Positions 31,600 to 43,682 of a DNA stretch of 64,000 nucleotides are shown here, in pieces (the first letter of the stretch is position 1; the number at the start of each line of letters is the position of its first letter). This stretch comes from Protea cynaroides (lineage: Eukaryota; Streptophyta; Magnoliopsida; Proteales; Proteaceae), in contig CM053267.1 of the NCBI GenBank assembly GCA_028583415.1, positions 21,459,814 to 21,523,813 of the forward strand, written 5' to 3'. Both the position numbers and the translations under genes were made by a program. The notes under the pieces were generated by a model. It was not told the DNA's origin. It saw only the letters and a program-made list of their open reading frames with translations, and made no database searches.

Positions 31600-33925
31600 T
31601 GTAAGACCCGCACTCCGTAAACCCGGTCTAAACCTTGGTTTTGTGGCGTAGTAGGTCTTCCGATCATCACCGAGCCAGACGGGACGAGCGGATGACAAAC
31701 AGGTATGAAATCGGACCAAAGACGAACAAATCAACATGATTTTTTGTTGACTGGTCGATGGTACCGGTCGAACGGTCAGCTCTGCGCAGCTGAATGTGGA
31801 AATCTGGAAATTGACTTCTGAGGGTCCTACTTTCCTGATTTCGAATCCTAAGACTTTCCTAATCCTAATAGGGTTACTAAACCCTAATTCTAGCCAATAA
31901 ATACACCCTTAAACCTCCTCAAATCCGTTCCATTATCTCTCACAAACTCTAGAGAAGAGAAGGAGGTTGGAAAGGATAAGGAGCTAGGAAGAAAAAGAAA
32001 GTGCCGCCATTACCGTTTGACGACGCTCACGTTACGCCCGTCAACGGTAAGTGTTTTAATCATTCTTCTTACTCTGTGACTTTAGGTTGTTGTGTGGGTG
32101 GATCAATACCATGCAAAGTAGGTATTGATCTAAAACCCTAATTGACCAATAAACCTTAAGTTGCCATCAAACCCTAGATTCGAGTTCCTGGATGATATTC
32201 ATCGAAACGAAACTTGAATGAGTTGGGGATAACTCTAACTCCAAGATTAGACTTAGAATGGATAGGTGAAACCCTAGAAATCCATAGAGGATGATCGACG
32301 GCAGTCGAAAAACCCAAGTATGGTCTTTCGGAGACATACCGGTCGACTATACCGGTTGCACACATCACGGCCGGTATGTTCCACCGGTACCTTCCGGGAA
32401 GCTGGTCTGTGGGGACCGGCTGACCATACCGATCACCAGTCTTCCCCACAGAGCTACGACCGGTACACGCCACCGATCAGCTCTGTGAGGGTATTTTGTA
32501 ACCTTGTTGGTTTTCGACCAACGTGAAACCCTAAGGAAACTATTCTAATGAAACCATAATAATATTGTAGGACTTTGTGACTTCCCATTTGGATCTTGCG
32601 ACGTGGAGCAAGCTAACAAACGAGCGTCAGGTAAGGGAATCTGACCTAAACCTAATAATTAATGGACAGTAAATCGTTGTTAATAACCTGAATATTTATG
32701 ACGTGTTGTTTGTGCATATTCACATGTCATCCTTTACTTTCAATTATTATTATTGTTCATGCATTGATAGGTTGTGATTGTTAAGCAAGTGATTGTGTTC
32801 GTTAGTGTGTGGAGTGGGGCATGGGCCTGGGATCGCTCCTCAAACTAGCACCTTTTGTAGTATTCTGTCTTAACCTGCTTGGTATGGGTGGGGCATCAGG
32901 AGAAGGTCGTGGTACAGTGGTCTCCGATATTGATGTTGGCCTGGCCATGGTTATGTGGCTCTATGGTCTCCGAGTCGACGCTGGCTTGTCCACGATGCTT
33001 TAGTTCTATCTCTATGTCGTAGGGAGTTATGTTGGGATAGGGTCTACCTGCGTTATTTCTATCCTAGTGGGTTAGTTGCGGATAGGGCATCAGGGGAGGT
33101 GTGGGAATGCCTTAGCTCTATCTCTATGCCGTAGACGGCTGTGCTGGGATAGATCATACATTGATGATATATAGGATTGGTTAGTTGTGAGCCCAGTTTG
33201 CGAGCCCTGGCCAGTAGGGGCTTAGGTACTGGTATGGGTAGAGCATCAGGGGAGGTACGGGGGTATCTAAGCTCTATCTCTATTCCATGATGGGTGCATG
33301 TGGGCCAATGGCGGTGTGATCCATGAGGTGCCACACACTCGTGTATAGAGGTGCAGGGGCCACCAAACCTTTCTATAGCACATTGCAAACTTAAAACCAG
33401 ACCACAACATAAAATGATTGTTACTCATGCATAATATTGTGAAATTATCTGATTGTCTTACTGAGCTAAGTTGTGAGCTCACACTTTGTCTACACATTAT
33501 TTTTAGATGTTGATACAGGTTACACTGTTGACGACTATATAAATGCTCCGATGTATGGTGGTGTTGCGGCGTTGGACGTACAGGCAGGAGAGGATGAGCA
33601 TGATGCTTCATGCGAGTTCCCTTTCTGCGTGTACCTTTGATTTGACTTTTATTTATTTTTGTTATTTTCAGTTGGACTAAATGGATGTAAGGATATTATA
33701 TTATATGTTTGAATTTGAATAATTGGATATTTTATTTAAATTTATCAATAGATTCTCAGTTCATTATATTTTAAAGACTTCCGCTGTACTATTTATACTC
33801 TGATTGTGGTTATGTGTAATGGTTTGTACGAGTGGACACGGCCTATTCGAGATCCTGGTGTGAACCGTTGGTTCAATGACGGTTCACTCACACCATTCTG
33901 GTTGGATCAAAATTGGGGCGTGACA
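31600..33925 (+). repeat. T2 3' LTR (2326 bp)
   Basis: Same order as the 5' LTR. Array 1 (31748-31777) has lost the central sites (ACCGGTCGAACGGT remains) and the TATA box reads AATAAATA. It ends GGGGCGTGACA, followed by TAAGG. Confidence 0.95.
33519..33640 (+). CDS. Small LTR reading frame, last exon, T2 3' LTR copy
   Basis: Acceptor GATACAG, then the frame GYTVDDYINAPMYGGVAALD to the tail, which reads DASCEFPFCVYL (the second Cys of the motif is Phe), and TGA. The upstream 60-bp exon-like segment is present near 32571-32630. Confidence 0.45.
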
Positions 33926-35808
33926 TAAGGTGACTTCCTAAACTCAACCCTAGCCTATATAAGGATCCTTAAGCATCCTAAAATCTCTATCATTGATCCT
34001 CACAAACCCTAGAGAGAAGAAAGAGGTTAAAGAAGGAGAAGAAGCTAGGAAGGAGAGGGAAGAGCCGCCATTGCCGTTGGACGAAGAACTCTCTATCGCG
34101 AACCAAAGGTAAGTGCTTAAACCTTCCTCTACTTTAATCGTTCTAGAATGGTTAGTTATGATTGGATCAATACCATGCAAAGCGAGGTATTGATCTAGAC
34201 CCTATTTTTCCGTCAAACCCTAATCCAGTCGGTAAACCCTAGATTAAAGTTCTAGGTTGAAGATCATCGAAACTATGACTTGAATTGAGTTGGAAACAAC
34301 TCTAACTCATTGCTTAGACGGAGATGACCGACGGAAGGCGAGAACCGGATGTATGGTCTTCCGAAGACATACCGGTCGACCATACCGGTCGCACCCTATG
34401 CGACTGGTACCTATGATCGGTATCTCCCGGAGGCTGGTCTATGGGGCCGATCAACCATATCGGTCGCACCTTTCCCCACAATGCCGCGGCTGGTACCTGC
34501 GATCGGTCTGCTCTGTGAGAAGTGTTTTGATCTTTTTGCTTTTTTGACCAACATAAACACTAAGAAAACTATTCTAATTCAACCCTAACATCGTGTAGGA
34601 CCTTGTGATAGCAAGTTTGGATTCTGCGAGACAAAGCAAGCTATCAAACAAGTGTCAGGTAAGGGAATCGGACCTAAACCCTAATAATTTAATAACAGTA
34701 AAACGTTGTTAATAACTATGATTCTGTGGACTGATGTTTGTTCATACTCACATGTCATCCTTTACTTTCAGTTATTATTATTGTTCATGCATACTTTCTA
34801 TGCTTGGATGTGACTGTTAGGCATGTGATTGTTTTCGTTGGTGTGTGGAATGGGAAGGGCCGGGGGTCTGGGATCACTCCTCACACTAGCACCTTTTCGT
34901 ATCATTCTGTCTCAGCATGCTTGGTGCGGGTAGGGTATTAGGGGAAGGAAGTGGCACTATGGTCTCTGGCCTGGCCCCTAGACTCTAGCTCTACCTCTAT
35001 GCCGTAGGGAGCTGTGCTGGGATAGGGCCTACTGTGATGACATATAGGTTTGGTTAGTTGCGAGCCTAGTTTGCAAGCCCTCGCCAATAGGGGCTTATGT
35101 GTTGGTATGGGTAGGGTATCAGGGGAAGAGTTGGCGGTGTTTGATCCGAACGCATTAGCTCTATCTCTATTCCATGGTGGGTGCATTGGGACAATAGTGG
35201 TGTCTGGTCCATTGGACGGCTTCACACACTCGTGTATAGAGGTGCGGTGGCCGCCAATCCTTTCTATAGCACATTGCAAATTTAAAATCAGACCATAATG
35301 TGAATGTTACTCATGCATATGTTTCTTGCATTTTCTGATTATCTTACTGAGCTAAGGTGTGAGCTCACCCTTGTGTACACACTATTTTAAGAAGTTGATG
35401 CAGGTTATACTGTGGAGGATTATGTGGATGCTCCGGCGTATGGAAGTGTTGCTGCTTTAGAAGTATAAGCAGGAGAGGACGAGCATGACGCTTCATGCGA
35501 GTGCCCTTTCTACGAGTACCTCTAGGATGTTGGTTTTATTTTTTTATTTATTTTCAATTGGATATATAATTGGGATGTAAGGATAATTATTTATGTTTTG
35601 GTATTTTGAATAATTGGATAATTTATTTATCAATAGAAGTACTCAGTTCATTTAAGTTAAGACTTTCGCTGTATTTTATTATATTCTGATTATGGTTATA
35701 TGCAATGGTTTGTATGAGTGGACACGGTCTTTTGAGATCCTGGTGTGAACTATTGGTTTAGTGACAGTTCACTCACACTTCTGGTTCAGCCGGAATTGGG
35801 GTGTGACA
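33926..35808 (+). repeat. T1 3' LTR, second part
   Basis: It resumes with TAAGGTGACTTCCTAAACTC, which matches the T1 5' LTR from about 10046. It has TATATAAG at 33956, array 2 at 34367-34510 and ends GGGGTGTGACA, followed by ATTAT (35809-35813). Confidence 0.92.
35404..35525 (+). pseudogene. Small LTR reading frame, last exon, T1 3' LTR copy
   Basis: GYTVEDYVDAPAYGSVAALEV and then TAA, the same stop as in the T1 5' LTR. The tail after it still reads DASCECPF, followed by Tyr instead of Cys. Confidence 0.4.
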
Positions 35809-35813
35809 ATTAT

Positions 35814-35908
35814 AAATTAACCCTTATACATGTGATTGACCCAAACCCAAATGCAAATACAACTTTAATAACTATATGGACCCCGTAGAATACAAGACAC
35901 AACCAACA
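35814..35908 (-). repeat. C1 3' LTR, inner part
   Basis: It continues the copia LTR of 9517-9778 and ends CAACCAACA, as in the 5' LTR (CAACCTAACA). Confidence 0.8.
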
Positions 35909-36286
35909 AATCTATACCTGTCTTAGATCTACAAGCCACCCTAAAGAAGAACTCGTTGATGTCGATTCTACAAACTCCTTTATTGTCTCTGCAAAACCAC
36001 TACACCCAAACCAATATAGCCCACACCCTGTCCGGGTGTCCCATACAACTCACTGTCATATGATGTTATGTGACTCCACCTCTCCCACTACTGCAGCCTC
36101 ACCAGAGAGATCACTTCCACTCACAAAATCTAAAACGAAAGAAACTTATTTCTGCCTAGATCTGCACTTGTTCACAACTTGAACTTCCTGCAGTCTTTAT
36201 CTTCTATTTGTACCCCTTACCTAAGTTCCAACATAAATACCATCTGTTTCAATACACCCTATAAGTCTATATAGATTCCCAACAAT
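35909..36286 (-). other. C1 3' non-coding region
   Basis: Between the pre-integrase segment and the 3' LTR; no integrase, RT or RNase H can be seen, so this is the site of the large internal deletion plus 3' untranslated sequence. Confidence 0.55.
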
Positions 36287-36606
36287 CTATCCCTGTATCA
36301 CAACCATGGCCCCTCTAAAAGCCTTGAGAACTCCACTTTCAGATGAGCACATATAGCCTCTTGAATATAGTGTTCCCAATGAAATCAGATTCTTCCTTAG
36401 ATCTGACACATGTCTGAGCCCATTTACAGTTTCCACAATCCCACCAAACATGTGAATCTGTATAGTCCCAATCCCAACAACCTTGCCTTCAGCATCATTT
36501 GTCATTCTAACCATACCCTTATCACATGGATAATATGTAGCAAACTACTCCCTAACAGAACACATATGAAATGAACAACCCAAATCTAAAATCCAACCTG
36601 AAATAT
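36287..36606 (-). pseudogene. C1 protease remnant and pre-integrase segment (Ty1/copia)
   Basis: On the minus strand the protease active-site region reads WILDLGCSFHM, where the family norm is DSG (Ser to Leu). A stop follows within VRExFATYY. From 36514 a 75-codon frame contains NGLRHVSDLRKNLISLGTL, the hallmark of the segment just before integrase in Ty1/copia polyproteins. It then ends where integrase should start. Confidence 0.8.
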
Positions 36607-36907
36607 CTATACCTAATGAAGTACTGAGATAGACATCTCCATCACTCCACCCTTCTATGGTAGCAGCTGTAGATGATTTTCCTTTACTTTGTCTTCTATC
36701 TCTTTTCTATCCTCCTTACTCTTTGGACAATTTATATTTGTATAACCTACCTCCATCACAATAATAACAAATTATTTTGCGACCTTATGACTTGGAGTGA
36801 CCCCTATTCTTGTCATACTCATGTCTCCCATTTGATCCTTCTCTACCCTAACCACCATCTGTAACCAAGGCACTACCCTCCTCAGATGTCCCATCATCAC
36901 TATTTTT
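36607..36907 (-). pseudogene. C1 gag C-terminal region, decayed
   Basis: It links the Gag frame (36908-37471) to the protease remnant. Several stops; a Cys-containing stretch near 36760-36790 may be the zinc knuckle but is not clear. Confidence 0.45.
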
Positions 36908-37471
36908 CTACCATGTGTCATTCATCAGCAAAGCAACAATAACATCATCAAGTTTAAGAGCATCCTTACCAAATAACAATGTAGTCACAATGTAATCAAA
37001 TGAAGGAGGTAATGAGTCCAACAAAAAAAGTACCTTGTCTTCCACTTCGATCTTCACACTAAGAGCAGTCAACTCAGTCAGAATTTTGTTGAACTCATCA
37101 ATGTCCACCTCAAATTTTGCTCCATCTAACAAGCAAAGGTCGTATAATTGTTGCTTCACGAATAATCGATTTGTCAATGATTTAAACTTATACTTGCTCT
37201 CCAACTTAACCCAGAATTCTTTCGGATCCTCCAAACCAATGACCTCAAGAAGAGTGTTATCTGCCAAAAACAATTGGATCATGTTATTTGTTAAATCCTT
37301 CAATTCTAGCCACTCATCAACTATCATATTTCCTGGCTTGTCGAATTTCTTCTTGAGGGCCTTTACAGTCCCTTCCTGTGTAAGAATATTCTTCACCCAT
37401 TGTTTCCACAAGATAAAATCATTATGGCTATTAAAGGGTTCTATGGAGAAGTTTGAACCCTTCGCGGTCAT
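36908..37471 (-). pseudogene. gag: C1 gag (Ty1/copia Gag)
   Basis: A 187-codon frame starting MTAKGSNFSIEPFNSHNDF. The Ty1/copia Gag pattern is clear: FxxWKQWVKNIL, LEDPKEFWVKLESKYK, LxxQLYDLCLLDG, LLDSLPPSFDYIV. It ends at a stop after MNDTW, where homologues continue to the zinc knuckle. The start matches the family, and the T3 insertion lies 19 bp upstream of the ATG, separating gag from its primer site and 5' LTR. Confidence 0.88.
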
Positions 37472-37798
37472 CCGATTAACCTAGTCTTTGTGTAAAACCC
37501 GTACTCCATGAATTCGATCTAAACCTTTAATTCATGTCGTAACAGGTCTTCCAATCATCACTGGACTAGACGGGACGAGCGGATGACAACTAGGTATGAA
37601 ATCGGACCAATCGGACCAAATCAAGTATGAAAATTTGGATACCGGTCGATAGTACCAGTATTGATTCCAGTCGATGGTCGACCGGTATGGCCTGCGCAGA
37701 CTTGGATCCGGAAAAGGATCTCTACGGGTCCCACTTTCCAAATTTCAAACCGAAAGACTTTCCTAATGTTAGGAGGCTTCCTAAACCTATCCCTAGCC

Positions 37799-37806
37799 TA
37801 TATAAG
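37799..37806 (+). promoter_or_regulatory. T3 5' LTR TATA box
   Basis: TATATAAG in CCTAGCCTATATAAGGACC. The 3' LTR has the same box at 47523-47530. Confidence 0.7.
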
Positions 37807-39348
37807 GACCCTTAAACCTCCTAAAACCTCTCTCTTTGATCCTCACAAACCTTAGAGAGGAGAAAGAGGTTGAAGAAGGAGAAGAAGCTAGGAAGGAGAG
37901 GGAAGAGCCGCCATTGCCATTTGACAAAGAACACATTATCGTGAGTCAACGGTAAGTGCTTAAACCTTTCAACTTTAATCGTTCTAGGATGGTTAGTCAT
38001 GTTTGGATCAATACCATGCAAAGCAAGGTATTGATCTAAACCCTAAAAGCCGAATGCAAAGTGCGCCGCAGGTTGCGCGAGGTTGCGCGCGACGATCGTC
38101 TGCACCGATTCTCTGATTGTCGTTAAACCCTAATCAAGTCGGTAAACCCTAGATTCAAGTTCTAAGTTGATGATCAACGTGGCTAGGACTTGAATGGAGT
38201 TGGAAACAACTCTAACTCAATGCTCAAGCCTAGGATGTGTAGGAGAAACCCTAGGATCAATTGAGGGTGACCGACGAAAGGCTAGAACCAAGCGTATGGT
38301 CTTCCGGAGACATACCGATCGACCATACCGGTCGCACCTTATGCGATCGGTACTATGACCGGTACCGCCCGGAGACTGGTCTGTGGGGACCGATTGACCA
38401 AACTAGTTGCACCTTTTCCCATAGTGCCGCGACCGGTCCTGCGACCGATATGCTCTGTGAGAAGTGTTTTTGACCCAGTTGGTTTTTTGACCAACGTAAA
38501 CCCTAAGAAAACTATTCTAATACAACCCTAACATTGTGTAGGACATTGTGATAGCAAGTTTGAAATCTATGATGCGGGGCAAGCTAGCAAACAAGCGTCA
38601 GGTAAGGGAATAGGACCTAAACCCTATTAATTTAATAAATAGTAAATCGTTGTTAATAACCATAATACTATGGTATGATGTTTGTGCATACTCGAATGTC
38701 ATCCTTTATTTTTAGTTATTATTATTGTTCATGCATACACACTATGCTAGGATGTGACTGTTAGGCATGTGATTACTTTCGTTGGTGTGTGGAATGGGAA
38801 AGACTGGAGGTCCGTGATCATTCCTCACACTAGCACCTTTCGTATCGTTGTGTCTTAGCATGCTTGGTGCGGGTAGGGTATCAGGGGGAGGAAGTGGCAC
38901 TGGGGTCTCCGGCCTGGCCACTAAACTGTAGCTCTATCTTTATGCCATAGGGAGCTGTGCTGGGATAGGGCCTACTGTGATGACATATAGGATTGGTTAG
39001 TTGTGAGCCCAGTTTGTAAGCCCTCGCCAATAAGGGCTTACGTGTTGGTATAGGTAAAGTATCAGGGGAGGTGTTGGCAGTGTTTGATCCGGACGCCTTA
39101 GCTCTATCTCTATTCCATTGTTGGTGCATGTGGGATGACAGTGGTGTTTGATCCATTGGACGGCTTCACACACTCGTGTATAGAGGTGCGGTAGCCACCA
39201 ATCCTTTCTATAACACATTGCAAACTTAAAACCAGACCATGATGTGAATGTTACTCATGCATATGTTTGTTGCATTGTCTGATTATCTTACTGAGCTAAG
39301 TTGTTAGCTCACCCTTGTATATATACATGTTTTTAGATGTTGATGCAG

Positions 39349-39470
39349 GTTATACGGTGGAGGATTTCGTGGATGCTCCAGTGTATGGAGGCATGACTTC
39401 TTTGGACATGCAAGTAGGAGAGGACGAGCATGACGCTTCATGCGAGTGCCCTTTCTGCGTGTATCTCTAG
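39349..39470 (+). CDS. Small LTR reading frame, last exon, T3 5' LTR copy
   Basis: Acceptor GATGCAG, then GYTVEDFVDAPVYGGMTSLD, an acidic stretch and the full tail DASCECPFCVYL with TAG. The 60-bp upstream exon (near 38543-38602) joins in the same phase. Confidence 0.5.
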
Positions 39471-39759
39471 GGTGTTTATTTAGATTATTTTATTTATTTT
39501 CAGTTGGATTTATAAAGTGATCTAAGGATATTAATTATGTTTTGGTGTGGAGAATAACTTGATATTTTATTTATTTATCAATAGATCACTCAGTTCATTT
39601 AACTTAAGACTTCTGCTGTATTTTATTATATTCTGATTTTGGTTATGTGCAATGGATTGTATGAGTGGACACGATCTTATTGAGATCCTGGTGTGAGCCG
39701 TTGGTTCATTGACAGTTCACTCACACTTCTGGTTCAGTCGAAATTGAGGTGTGACAACT

Positions 39760-39771
39760 TGGTATCAGAGC
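39760..39771 (+). other. T3 primer-binding site
   Basis: TGGTATCAGAGC, 3 bp after the LTR. Confidence 0.9.
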
Positions 39772-40106
39772 TCTTAGGCTCTGATACAACAGACCATATT
39801 TGCACTTGACCGAGTCGATGAACTGAGATAAGAAGAATTTAAAAGTCTTAATAAAAACACATCTTAAGCTCTTGTTTGATGTCTGAGACTAAATATCAAA
39901 GAGCATAATGTACTATACTAAAGGTGGATTAATAAATAGACATGCTCTAGATAGAAACCCTAATGACAAGTGAGAAAAATCATAAACATCTATTAAAATA
40001 TTTAAAAAAGTATCAAGGGTAATAGTGCTACAGGGTACAGTCCACAAGCCAGACAGTTACCCTGATATATAAACCATTCTGTGAGAGAGAGAAAATAAAT
40101 GAACTA
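39772..40106. other. T3 leader
   Basis: Non-coding. It contains the leader inverted repeat near 40028-40065 (ACAGGGTA...TTACCCTG, last base changed). Confidence 0.45.
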
Positions 40107-41311
40107 TCATGGGGATGGGGTCATAGGAGGAATGGGGTCCATGATGTCATAGTCACGCTCGTAGGCTATCCTGAGCCAGTGCACCTGCTCCTGTGTGACT
40201 CTGAGGCTGTGAGTAAGGCGCCCTAGGTCATGGCTCATCTCCCGCTAGGCATCTCGAATCTCCGTGAAATCGGGAGGAGGCTGAGTTGGTCCCACTGCAT
40301 GCGTGGGCTGTGGTGCTGGTGCTGGAACGTCTTCCATCTGATCATCGTCACCTCATCATCATCCCCTGCCTCTTCTGCATGAGCCGCATTGGATGTTGCT
40401 ATCGCAGCTGCTACCCTCTTAAGTGGACGAGGACAAGCCTCAAACTCCTCATCACTGCTGGGCATATTGTCCACCTTCATCCGAATGATGGCATCCCAGT
40501 CAATGTTAGAGGTTATGGTTTCCTCAACTGCAGCCTCAACTCTCATGTCCACCCGTAAGCGCCGCAGAAGAGTAGTGATAAGCCGACCGTATGGAAGGTT
40601 ACTGATCTGATCGGGCCAAGTTGCCTGACGCATGGTCCTGATAATAATGTAGGGGAGATAGACCCGCTCTCCGGTGCAAGCGCAATAAGTCAAGTACTGA
40701 GTGAGCTAAGACAACTCACTATAGTGGCCGCTTTAGGGAACGATGTCGTGCTGGATGATGCGACAGTATACCCAGGGAACAGGCCTCAAGTTAGCGGCCT
40801 TCATGGGCACTCCTGGGTTAAGGATCTGCTCCAAAACCTCCTGGCACGGATCATCAGGGAGAAAGCCATTCATCTTAGGGGCACAGTAGACCAAGTCACC
40901 ATCATTGGGAATCCCTATGAGATCGGCAATCTGGTGAGTGTCGAAGGAGAAGGGGACACCCTTGACGTAGCTAGTAAGGTGGAGTTCCCTGCCTCGGCTG
41001 AAGTCATTGACATCTCCCTCTATCTCCAAGTTTGCATAGAAATGTTTAAAAAGGTTGGGGCGGGTAGTCACTGTGTATGTAATGACAGACAACCACCCGA
41101 GTCTACCAAAAGTTGCTTCTACATCAAACCATTGAACCTGCTCTAGGTTCACCCATTGCCCTGACTCAATATTCTTCTTGTCAAACCAAGGAAAGCGGGC
41201 TTACACCACCTCGGAACGAAACCACCGATCATCGAGCTGTGGAACAGGTGGATGCGGGCGGTTCATGCCAAGACCAAAGGCATGTTTACCAGCACCTCTG
41301 CGTTGAGACAT
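40107..41311 (-). pseudogene. T3 antisense gene (putative plant transposon protein family), broken
   Basis: The ATG at 41311 (MSQRRGAGKHAFG) lies 6 bp after TTTGTTTTGTAG. A TAA interrupts the N-terminal part near 41200. The conserved region follows (VKGVPFSFDTHQIADLIGIP, 40733-41152). Two more stops lie around 40700-40732. A further open stretch runs 40693-40235, and a frameshift precedes the C-terminal coiled coil. The leader intron (41318-41438) keeps both splice signals, so the promoter side looks better preserved than the coding sequence. Confidence 0.75.
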
Positions 41312-41317
41312 GTTGAG

Positions 41318-41438
41318 CTACAAAACAAAGACAAAACAAGGAGAAATTGGTTAGAAATTTTTTAAATTTCGACAGCATAACGACAGTAATTTAAGCAAAA
41401 GCCTCGAACCCACCCAAAACCTGGGGAAGAGGACTTAC
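41318..41438 (-). other. Predicted 121-bp leader intron of the T3 antisense gene
   Basis: GTAAGT donor and TTTGTTTTGTAG acceptor on the minus strand, the same length as in T2. The second upstream donor GTAAGT is at 41743-41748. Confidence 0.5.
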
Positions 41439-41910
41439 GTCATCACCCAAGACCACATGGAAACCAATCATACATCAATCAAACAAGAAATTTAGGAAAT
41501 TTCGGGAATATTTTGATTTTTGTAAAAACCTAGGTCAAAAACCTAAAATTTTGATTTTTTTTGTAAACTACTCGATGGAACCTCAAATTGGGTGAGGGCT
41601 TATGCTCTTAGGGGTCCCTAAACCCTTTCTAAGCCAAAGGAAAAGAGTTCCTACGGTTAGAATCTTCCAAACTAAGAAAAACCTAATTTTTGGGCATGAA
41701 TCCATGAAGAAACGATGTAAAAAGGAAGAATGGAGGAAAGGAACTTACTTAGAGGCAATGTTCTAGGTCTTGATCAGAAGAAAATAGCTTCTAAGACCAC
41801 CGGTCGGACTATAGCAACTCACAAAGCCAAAGTGGAATCGCCATCGGAGAGGAAGAAGAAAGGAAAAGTGAGAAAAATCTCACTTTTCCCGATTTTAAAG
41901 AGGAATTTGG

Positions 41911-42152
41911 GCATACCGATCGACGGTTTTGTCCATACCGGTCGACCGGTACCCCCTGGTAAAGTCGACTGGTACCTCTCGGTCAGGAGAAAATCCTAAC
42001 CAGTCGACTATACCGGTCGCGCCATACCCTACAGGGTAGCAACCGGTACATCGATCGGTACCTCTCGGGAACCCGAGAAATTTGTCCGCTTGGACATACC
42101 GGTTGCGCTACAATACACAATGCCATGACCAATATGTTGCGACCGGACAACT
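41911..42152. promoter_or_regulatory. Internal palindrome array (T3)
   Basis: ACCGGTCGACCGGT, several GTCGACTGGTAC and GGTCGC sites between the antisense gene and gag; a TATA-like TTTAAAAT on the minus strand is at 41892-41899. Confidence 0.55.
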
Positions 42153-42315
42153 CTTCGAAGCCCAAAAAATTTTGAGAAAAATCTTAAAATTTTCTAATTT
42201 AAGTTTCCATTATGATTTTTCACCTTGCATTTGTTAAAGACTAACACTATTATGACTATTCGATTGTACCTCATGTGTTATGTCTTCTTCTCAGATCCAA
42301 ACAGACTAATCTGAG

Positions 42316-43605
42316 ATGGCAGGTGAAAACAGTCGTAGAGGCTTACGAAAGTGTCACCACTCTAGGGTACGCCCAGATGAGGACAACCTAGAAACAGGAA
42401 CCATTGATGAGCAAAATATAAACACAGAGGGTGGAAAAAGGTAGAGTCCCAAGGTACCAACAAATTTGCCAGGCCCACCTCACACTAACTCGGAGACAAT
42501 TGTAACGAACTTAGTTTATTAGATGGAAGCTCAACAGAAGGTGTTCCTGAACGAGATGCTGAAGATGTTCAGGCCACCAGGATATATCCCTACAGAAGGT
42601 ACGCCTGAGGCTGTAAGAAATGACACCACACTACCAATGGATGGTAGCACTGGGTCGATGTGCCAAGGACAGAATCTATAACCACCACACCAATTTCCAT
42701 CGTCATCTGTCTATCATGGGATCTATCCGTACCCACCACCATGGTATGGAATGAATGCACATGGGCAGAATGACCTAAGCTGAGCAGTAGATAGGTTCTT
42801 AAAACTGAAACCCCCTACTTTCACAGGGAAACCAGGGAAACCACTGTGGCCTGCACAGTGGGTTGCTGAAATAGAGAAGAACTTCCGTCTGATGACTTGT
42901 ACGGAGGATGAGAAGGTGTTGTTTGCTACGCACATGCTCAAGGAAGATGCAAATGCCTGGTGGAATTCTACCCGGTCATACTTAGAGGTAAAGCACACTC
43001 AAATCAATTGGGCAATATTCAAGGGAGCCTTCTTTGATAAGTACTTTCCGAAGAGTTTCCATGATCAAATGGAGAAGGAATACTTGAACCTGCAACAATC
43101 CCAGTCGACTGTTGATGCTTACCAGTAGAGATATGAAGAGTGTTCTTCTTCGCTCTGACAAGCATGCAAGAAGAAGAAACCAAGACTCGTAGGTTTACCA
43201 TGGGATTGCGAGGAAGTATCCGAGAGCACGTCTTGGGTTTGGAGAAGAAAGTATATAATGAGGTTGTACAGATTGCTAGGGTAATTGAATCTAGCCAAAG
43301 AGACAGTTTCTTTGCTCAGAACAGGGGACTGAAGAGGCTTGCCACTGAGACTTCAGGAAGAGGGAATACAAGACCATTCCGCCCATACAGGGCTTAGTCT
43401 ACTGTGGTGCCTACAAGGAACACTACTGCACCACCACCACCGTCACAGTTTGTTGGACAGAACCCAAATGTCAAATGCTTCAACTGTCAGCAATTGGGTC
43501 ATTATGCAAAGACCTGTATTCTACCGAAGAAGCAACTGCCACAGCAATGAAAGATATTTCCAGTCACCACTGAGGAGGCAGCCCCATCACCAGATGTGGT
43601 TACTG
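42316..43605 (+). pseudogene. gag: T3 gag
   Basis: The ATG gives MAGENSRRGLRKCHH. It is heavily broken: stops near 42442, 42520, 42680 and 42781, then an open stretch over the Gag core (MTCTEDEKVLFATHMLKEDANAWW, from 42892). More breaks follow near 43128. The zinc knuckle region (CFNCQQLGHYAKTC) lies near 43477-43520. Gag ends at the donor at 43606. Confidence 0.85.
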
Positions 43606-43682
43606 GTATGATTACATCCCTTACTATTTGGCTTACTGTTGTTGTGTTTGAGCATATAGAACTAAGGGATAATTAATTTCAG
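43606..43682 (+). other. Gag-PR intron of T3 (77 bp)
   Basis: Donor TTACTG|GTATGATT, acceptor AATTTCAG|GAACTGTA. Removing it joins Gag to PR in frame across the sequence found directly in T1. Retention adds codons and a stop. Confidence 0.75.

Larger units (their letters stand above)
21848..33925 (+). mobile_element. T2: full-length Ty3/gypsy chromovirus nested in T1
   Basis: 12,078 bp with both LTRs (21848-24184 and 31600-33925), the target duplication TAAGG (21843-21847 and 33926-33930), primer site, intact antisense gene, gag, intron, pol and duplicated polypurine tract. Its LTR start (CCGTTAACCCGGTCTAAACC) marks a subfamily distinct from T1, T3 and T4. Gag-pol has four stops, one frameshift and a damaged intron acceptor. 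The LTRs are alike but carry substitutions and a small deletion in array 1 of the 3' copy. It is younger than T1. Confidence 0.95.
9779..35808 (+). mobile_element. T1: Ty3/gypsy chromovirus, plus strand, carrying S1 and T2
   Basis: A complete structure with 5' LTR 9779-12029, primer site 12033, antisense gene remnant, gag-pol 14502-21508, duplicated polypurine tract and a 3' LTR split as 21576-21847 and 33926-35808. The target duplication ATTAT is at 9774-9778 and 35809-35813. Two later insertions sit inside: solo LTR S1 in RT and T2 in the 3' LTR. Coding regions have several stops and frameshifts, so it is not autonomous. It is the only copy here without the Gag-PR intron. Confidence 0.93.
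37491..39756 (+). repeat. T3 5' LTR (2266 bp)
   Basis: TGTAAAACCCGTACTCC to GAGGTGTGACA. Array 1 at 37639-37688, TATATAAG at 37799-37806, donor CAACG|GTAAGTG near 37951, array 2 at 38305-38455, and exon-like segments near 38543-38602 and at 39349-39470. It differs from its partner by a GC-rich extra segment at about 38047-38122. Confidence 0.93.
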
